9,972 nt of DNA from an uncultured Acetatifactor sp. GTDB lineage: Bacteria; Bacillota; Clostridia; Lachnospirales; Lachnospiraceae. Below, piece by piece: positions 6,067-9,972 of the stretch. Numbering within the stretch: position 1 is the first letter of the stretch; every line of letters begins with the position of its first letter. The stretch spans positions 1-9,972 of the forward strand of contig CANQSE010000056.1 in the NCBI GenBank assembly GCA_947626405.1, given 5' to 3'. Made by a program: the position numbers and the translations under genes. Below the pieces are notes generated by a model. The model had not been told where the DNA came from. It was given only the letters and a program-made list of their open reading frames with translations, and did not search any database.

Positions 6067-6101
6067 TATTACCTACTATTCATATATGCTATTGGTAATA
6101 T
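6067..6101 (+). promoter_or_regulatory. Inverted repeat and weak promoter before metN
   Basis: TATTACC (6067-6073) and GGTAATA (6094-6100) are a perfect 7-bp inverted repeat with a 20-base gap. TAATAT (6096-6101), preceded by TG at 6093-6094, could be an extended -10. No good -35 is seen at 16-18 bases upstream, which would fit an activator-dependent promoter. No S-box or T-box leader could be recognised in the short stretch to the ATG at 6152. Confidence 0.4.
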
Positions 6102-6151
6102 CGCGGGTGCCATGTTAGAATACGTATGAAAGAGAAAGGAGCGGATTACAA

Positions 6152-7189
6152 ATGTACACATCCCAGTCAGCGCTGTTCCAATTAAGGAATGTGTCAAAGA
6201 TTTTTCGGTCAAAGGATTTGGAGGTCCGAGCCGTAGACGATATCAGTCTTGACATATTTCAGGGTGAGATTTTCGGGATCATAGGTATGAGCGGAGCGGG
6301 AAAAAGCACTCTTGTGAGAACCCTTAACCGTTTGGAGGATGTAACATCCGGTCAGGTTATTTTTGACGGTCAGGTACTCGGCGATCTTTCGGGAAAGGAG
6401 CTCAGGCTTGTAAGAAGATCAATGGCGATGATATTTCAGGGTTTTAACCTGCTTACGCAAAAAACGGTTCTTGCCAATGTGATGCTGCCGATGAAAATCG
6501 CCCATGTCCCCCGGGACGAGCAGAAGGAACGCGCATTGCAGATGCTGAAGGTTGTAGGACTGGAGAGCAAAGCCTCCGCCTGGCCCGCACAGTTATCCGG
6601 AGGACAACGGCAGCGGGTCGCCATTGCCAGGGCGCTTGCGATGAATCCTAAAGTACTGTTGTGCGACGAAGCCACAAGCGCTCTTGATCCTAAGATCACA
6701 GAAGAAATTTTGTCTTTGCTCAGGGATATCAACAAAAAGATGAACCTGACAATCGTGATCATAACCCATGAGATGAGCGTGGTCGAAAGGATTTGTGATC
6801 GTGTGGCAATCATATCAGAAGGCCGTCTGGCGGAAATCGGATCTGTGAAAGAAATCTTTACTTCACCAAAGACAGAGGCGGCAAAGCACCTTATATTGCC
6901 GGCGGAGAAGGAACTGAATCAGTTTGATATAACCGACAGACGATGTATACGCATTGTCTTTGACGGCAGGGAAGCCTCAGAACCGCTTATCGCTAATCTT
7001 GTGGAGGCAACCGGAGAAAAGGTCAATATACTCTGTGCGAATACAAAATCGGTTGGCGGGGTCGGGTTCGGGCAAATGATTGTAGAGCTTCCGAAAGAAA
7101 ATGAGGCTGTCGAGCGTGTGCTTAAATACATACGGGAAAAAGGCGTAAATTTTCACGAGGTGCATTTAGAGGAGGTAAAGGGCGTATGA
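6152..7189 (+). CDS. metN: Methionine-type ABC importer, ATP-binding protein MetN
   Basis: The 345-residue product is the cytoplasmic ATPase of a MetNIQ importer, which uses ATP hydrolysis to bring methionine or related sulfur compounds into the cell. Visible motifs: Walker A GMSGAGKS (45-52), Q-loop Gln96, ABC signature LSGGQ (148-152), Walker B VLLCDEATSALD (168-179) and switch His206. Residues ~265-340 form the NIL regulatory domain (GGVGFGQMIVELP near 302-314), which in E. coli MetN binds methionine and gives transinhibition. This domain separates MetN from other ABC ATPases. AAAGGAG (6135-6141) lies 10 bases before the ATG. The stop overlaps the metI start by 4 bases (ATGA), indicating translational coupling. 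It is first gene of an operon with metI, metQ and two oxidoreductase-like genes. Confidence 0.95.
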   Translation: MYTSQSALFQLRNVSKIFRSKDLEVRAVDDISLDIFQGEIFGIIGMSGAGKSTLVRTLNRLEDVTSGQVIFDGQVLGDLSGKELRLVRRSMAMIFQGFNLLTQKTVLANVMLPMKIAHVPRDEQKERALQMLKVVGLESKASAWPAQLSGGQRQRVAIARALAMNPKVLLCDEATSALDPKITEEILSLLRDINKKMNLTIVIITHEMSVVERICDRVAIISEGRLAEIGSVKEIFTSPKTEAAKHLILPAEKELNQFDITDRRCIRIVFDGREASEPLIANLVEATGEKVNILCANTKSVGGVGFGQMIVELPKENEAVERVLKYIREKGVNFHEVHLEEVKGV

Positions 7190-7839
7190 CAGAGACAATA
7201 TGGAAAATGATCGGAAGCGGAGTCATCGAAACACTGCAAATGACTGTTGTATCAACGGTTTTAGCGTATTTAGCCGGCCTTCCTCTAGGCGTACTGCTTG
7301 TCGTTACCGGAAAGGGCCATATCCTGCAGAACCGCGTAGTCAACGCAATACTTGGAACAGTTATGAACATTGTACGCTCAGTTCCGTTCCTGATCCTTCT
7401 CGTTGTGCTGGTCCCGTTTACAAGGCTTGTGACGGGATCGTCAATCGGAACAACGGCGACAATCGTTCCGCTGACGGTTGGAACAATCCCAATCGTCGCA
7501 CGAATGGTTGAGTCGTCGCTGAAGGAAGTGCCGCCGGGAATTATAGAAGCTGCCGAATCCATGGGGGCATCTCCCGCATCCGTCATATTCCGGTTTATTA
7601 TACCGGAAGCCATGCCGTCGCTTTTATTGGGAGGAGCAATCAATTTAGCTACCGTTTTAGGGTACTCCGCTATGGCCGGATGTATCGGCGGCGGAGGGCT
7701 TGGAGCTATCGCTCTTAACTATGGCTGGTACCGTTACCAGACAGACGTGCTGCTCGTCACGGTAATAATTCTTGTTTTGATTGTTCAGATCTTCCAGGAA
7801 GCCGGAACAATCCTTGCAGCAAAAAAGAGACATTCATAA
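7186..7839 (+). CDS. metI: Methionine-type ABC importer, permease MetI
   Basis: The 217-residue membrane protein is the usual MetI length. Roughly five hydrophobic segments are visible (near residues 18-42, 57-80, 88-106, 147-165 and 186-206). The cytoplasmic EAA loop that docks onto MetN reads EAAESMGASPASVIFRFIIP (121-140), and the family-typical GGGGLGAIALNYG follows at 168-180. Two copies would form the transmembrane pore with a MetN dimer. Its ATG overlaps the metN stop. The gene ends 29 bases before metQ with no terminator between them. Confidence 0.94.
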   Translation: MTETIWKMIGSGVIETLQMTVVSTVLAYLAGLPLGVLLVVTGKGHILQNRVVNAILGTVMNIVRSVPFLILLVVLVPFTRLVTGSSIGTTATIVPLTVGTIPIVARMVESSLKEVPPGIIEAAESMGASPASVIFRFIIPEAMPSLLLGGAINLATVLGYSAMAGCIGGGGLGAIALNYGWYRYQTDVLLVTVIILVLIVQIFQEAGTILAAKKRHS

Positions 7840-7868
7840 AACTAAAACCAAAAAAGGAGATTTTAATC

Positions 7869-8699
7869 ATGAAACACTTTTCAGGGAGAATTATCGCACT
7901 TGCACTTATCGCCGTTTTGGCTGCGGGCGTTTTTGCCGGATGCAGCAATTCGGCTTCTGATGAAAACGGTGAGGTGACAATAAAGGTCGGAGCCAGTATC
8001 ACACCTCACTCGGAAATTCTTGAACAGGCAAAGCCTATCCTTGCCGAACAGGGAATCAATCTTGAAATAGTACAAATCGAGGATTCTGTAACACCGAATA
8101 CAGGTCTTGCGGAGGGGAGCCTGGACGCCAACTTCTTCCAGCACCAGCCGTATCTGGATGACTTTAATGCGGAAAACGGAACTGATCTCGTGTCTGTAGG
8201 CGCTGTTCATTATGAACCCTTTGGCATCTACGCCGGAAAAACAAAAAGCCTTGCGGATCTTCCGGACGGAGCAACCATAGCGGTTCCCAACAACACCACA
8301 AACGAAGCGAGAGCCCTGCTTCTGCTTCAGCAGGAGGGTCTGCTCACACTGAAGGACGGCGTGGATATTAAGGCAACCATAAATGACATTGTCTCAAATC
8401 CCAAAAACCTTCAGTTTGAGGAAATAGCGCCGGAACAGCTTGTCAGAGCGCTTCCGGATGTTGACGCGGCTGTTATCAATGGCAACTACGCAATCGAAGG
8501 CGGACTGAAGGTTAAGGATGCACTCGCCGTTGAGTCTGACCAGGGCATTGCCGCAAAGACATACGAAAATATCCTTGTTGTGCAAAAGAAGGATGAGAAC
8601 AACGAAGCAATCAAAAAGCTGATTGAGGTTCTGCAGAGCGATGAAATCCGCACATATATTGAGAACACCTATGACGGCGCCGTTGTTCCGATTAAGTAA
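7869..8699 (+). CDS. metQ: Methionine-type ABC importer, substrate-binding lipoprotein MetQ
   Basis: The 276-residue product belongs to the NlpA/MetQ family. The N-terminus is basic (MKHFSGR), then a hydrophobic stretch ends in VFAGC with the lipobox Cys at 25, so the mature protein is anchored to the outer face of the membrane. Family features follow: ASITPHSEIL, DANFFQHQPYLDDF and IAVPNNTTNEARALLLLQ, which line the ligand cleft. It delivers substrate to MetI. Methionine is the default prediction, but MetQ-like proteins also bind other compounds such as S-methylcysteine-type thioethers, and the unusual downstream genes leave room for another ligand. RBS AAAGGAG sits 29 bases into the metI-metQ gap. 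Residue F22 at the -3 lipobox position is less common than Leu but tolerated. Confidence 0.94.
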   Translation: MKHFSGRIIALALIAVLAAGVFAGCSNSASDENGEVTIKVGASITPHSEILEQAKPILAEQGINLEIVQIEDSVTPNTGLAEGSLDANFFQHQPYLDDFNAENGTDLVSVGAVHYEPFGIYAGKTKSLADLPDGATIAVPNNTTNEARALLLLQQEGLLTLKDGVDIKATINDIVSNPKNLQFEEIAPEQLVRALPDVDAAVINGNYAIEGGLKVKDALAVESDQGIAAKTYENILVVQKKDENNEAIKKLIEVLQSDEIRTYIENTYDGAVVPIK

Positions 8700-8742
8700 G
8701 GCAGTATTAATAATATAAATTATATATAAGGAGATTAAAATC

Positions 8743-9297
8743 ATGGCAAGAGTAAAATTTATTACAGAAAACGAAGCACAGGGCAAAGCAAAAGGGGCAT
8801 ACATAGATCTGGAAAGCCGCGGCAAGCTGACAAATATGAAGAAAGCCCTCCTTCAGGACTATTCCACCTATGATGCTTTTATGGGCTGGTACACCTCATG
8901 GGACAGATTGGTTGAAGTCGTCGGCATCAGAGCTGCTACCATCTATGCACATTCCGTTTCCACAACGAATAGCTGCCAGCTTTGCTCCCTGTTTTTTATC
9001 AGCGATTTGAAAGCACTAGGAATCGAGCCGGCTGATTTTGCAGCGGACGAAAAGGAGCAGGATCTCATTGAGCTTGGCAGGCAAATTGTTAAGGACCCGA
9101 CAAACGTATCGGACGAGCTGTTTGCCCGTCTGAAAAAAACATATACCGATGCGGAGATCGTGGTAATTGTCGGTTTCGGCGCTCAGATGATCGCAACAAA
9201 CAACTTCAATTCCGTTTTGAAGATCGACGTGGATGAAAGGCTGCTGCCAATCAAGGACGAGTTTAAGCCTGCGACATGGAGAGAAAATATTAAGTAG
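8743..9297 (+). CDS. AhpD/carboxymuconolactone decarboxylase-like CxxC protein
   Basis: The 184-residue, probably cytoplasmic protein is mainly helical. Residues ~60-85 (RAATIYAHSVSTTNSCQLCS) follow the AhpD-core pattern of a helix leading into a CxxC motif, here Cys78 and Cys81. AhpD enzymes use this pair for thiol-disulfide and peroxide chemistry. In M. tuberculosis AhpD the relay residues are Glu at -12 from the first Cys and His at +4 from the second; here they appear to be Thr66 and Phe85. The redox cysteines are kept while the relay is lost, so peroxidase activity is doubtful. RBS AAGGAG lies in the 43-base gap after metQ, and the next gene follows after 15 bases, so it is part of the operon. 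A role in redox handling of the imported sulfur compound is inferred. Confidence is moderate because the family match rests on one motif region. Confidence 0.65.
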   Translation: MARVKFITENEAQGKAKGAYIDLESRGKLTNMKKALLQDYSTYDAFMGWYTSWDRLVEVVGIRAATIYAHSVSTTNSCQLCSLFFISDLKALGIEPADFAADEKEQDLIELGRQIVKDPTNVSDELFARLKKTYTDAEIVVIVGFGAQMIATNNFNSVLKIDVDERLLPIKDEFKPATWRENIK

Positions 9298-9312
9298 GGA
9301 GGTAACGGCGCA

Positions 9313-9972
9313 ATGGTAAATTTTCAATATTATAATCCGGCAAAAATCGTGTTCGGGCAAGGTGCGGAAAAAGAATTGTCCCGTCTGCTGAGTGAAGAAA
9401 AAGCCACTTCGCTCCTTATGGTATACAGCGGTGAGTTTATAAAGGAACTTGGAATTTACGACACCGTCCGGAATGTCTGCCGCGAGCTTGGTATTGAGTT
9501 TTACGAAAACGGAAATGTTGTGCCAAACCCATCCATTGACCTTGTGCGCGAGCTGTCGTCGCTTGGCAAAAAAGAAAACATTGATTTTGTTCTTGCTGTC
9601 GGAGGCGGCAGCTCTATCGACACGGCAAAGGCCGCAGCGCTCGGGATTCCGTATGACGGAGACGCGTGGGACTTCTTCGGGAGAGGAGCGGTGCCGTCAA
9701 AGGTACTGCCCGTCGGAGTTATATCCACGCTTCCCGCAAGCGGCTCGGAAACATCAAACTGCGCAATACTTTCCAATGGCGAGTGGAAGCTTGGATATGA
9801 GGATGACCGCATTATCCCAAGATTCGCCATTATGAATCCGGAGTACACCTTAAAGCTTCCTGCATATCAGACAGCCTGCGGTGTCGCGGATATCTTATCT
9901 CATCTGCTGGAACGGTATTTTTCCGATGTGGATCACACTGACGTTACCGACTATCTGATTGAAGGCGCAGTT
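9313..9972 (+). CDS. Iron-containing alcohol dehydrogenase, 5' part (cut by window end)
   Basis: The frame opens at ATG 9313 (GGAGG at 9298-9302, 10-base spacing) and is open to the last base: 220 residues of a protein usually ~380-390 long. The N-terminus FQYYNPAKIVFGQGAEKELS is typical of group III metal-dependent alcohol dehydrogenases such as butanol dehydrogenase (BdhA) and YqhD. AVGGGSSIDTAKA (95-107) is the dinucleotide-binding loop, and LPASGSETSN (140-149) is conserved near the cofactor. GVADILSHLLE (190-200) supplies Asp193 and His197, two of four metal ligands; the other two histidines would lie beyond the window. It would reduce an aldehyde, or oxidise an alcohol, with NAD(P)H. 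Sitting 15 bases after the AhpD-like gene, it belongs to the met operon, which is not standard for MetNIQ loci; its substrate is unknown. Confidence 0.88.
   Translation, partial: MVNFQYYNPAKIVFGQGAEKELSRLLSEEKATSLLMVYSGEFIKELGIYDTVRNVCRELGIEFYENGNVVPNPSIDLVRELSSLGKKENIDFVLAVGGGSSIDTAKAAALGIPYDGDAWDFFGRGAVPSKVLPVGVISTLPASGSETSNCAILSNGEWKLGYEDDRIIPRFAIMNPEYTLKLPAYQTACGVADILSHLLERYFSDVDHTDVTDYLIEGAV

Noticed and set aside
7122..7643. 173-codon minus-strand open frame across metN and metI
   Set aside because: Low-complexity Thr/Ile/Pro-rich translation antisense to clear ABC transporter genes; a shadow frame.

Overview
The window looks like chromosomal DNA from a Bacillota gut-type anaerobe, most likely a member of Clostridia close to Lachnospiraceae. 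This rests on strong AGGAGG-type ribosome binding sites, sigma-A promoters with 17-bp spacers, an IscR/CymR-like Rrf2 regulator, and a decayed PD-(D/E)XK transposase of a kind common in Lachnospiraceae. The genus cannot be named from the sequence alone.

Layout. (1) Bases 1-520 are a graveyard of mobile DNA: the last 22 codons of an IS110-like transposase, a broken PD-(D/E)XK transposase C-terminus on the minus strand, and a 28-codon minus-strand ORF. (2) Bases 559-4088 hold one large gene with its own promoter, a leader hairpin and a good RBS. It encodes a 1143-residue protein with an N-terminal SIR2-like NADase domain, a STAND-type P-loop NTPase, a long helical region and a C-terminal SEC-C zinc-binding motif. 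This architecture matches single-protein antiviral STAND systems and is the most interesting item in the window. (3) Bases 4089-4485 hold a small palindromic repeat element and a relic of cysteine synthase (cysK). The relic keeps a near-perfect promoter and a palindromic operator but only fragments of the protein. (4) Bases 4486-4923 (minus) encode an Rrf2 regulator with three cysteines placed much as in IscR. (5) Bases 5100-9972 are a sulfur-metabolism block on the plus strand: a LysR regulator, metN-metI-metQ (methionine-type ABC importer), a small AhpD/carboxymuconolactone-decarboxylase-like CxxC protein, and an iron-containing alcohol dehydrogenase cut off by the window end.

How the parts may work together. 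The Rrf2 protein, the cysK relic, the LysR regulator and the Met importer form a sulfur amino acid neighbourhood. CCTAT-type palindromes at the cysK-relic, rrf2 and lysR promoters suggest that the Rrf2 protein controls all three. The defence gene lies between mobile-element debris and this housekeeping block, as expected for cargo inserted at a chromosomal hotspot. No CRISPR array, tRNA, rRNA or riboswitch was seen.
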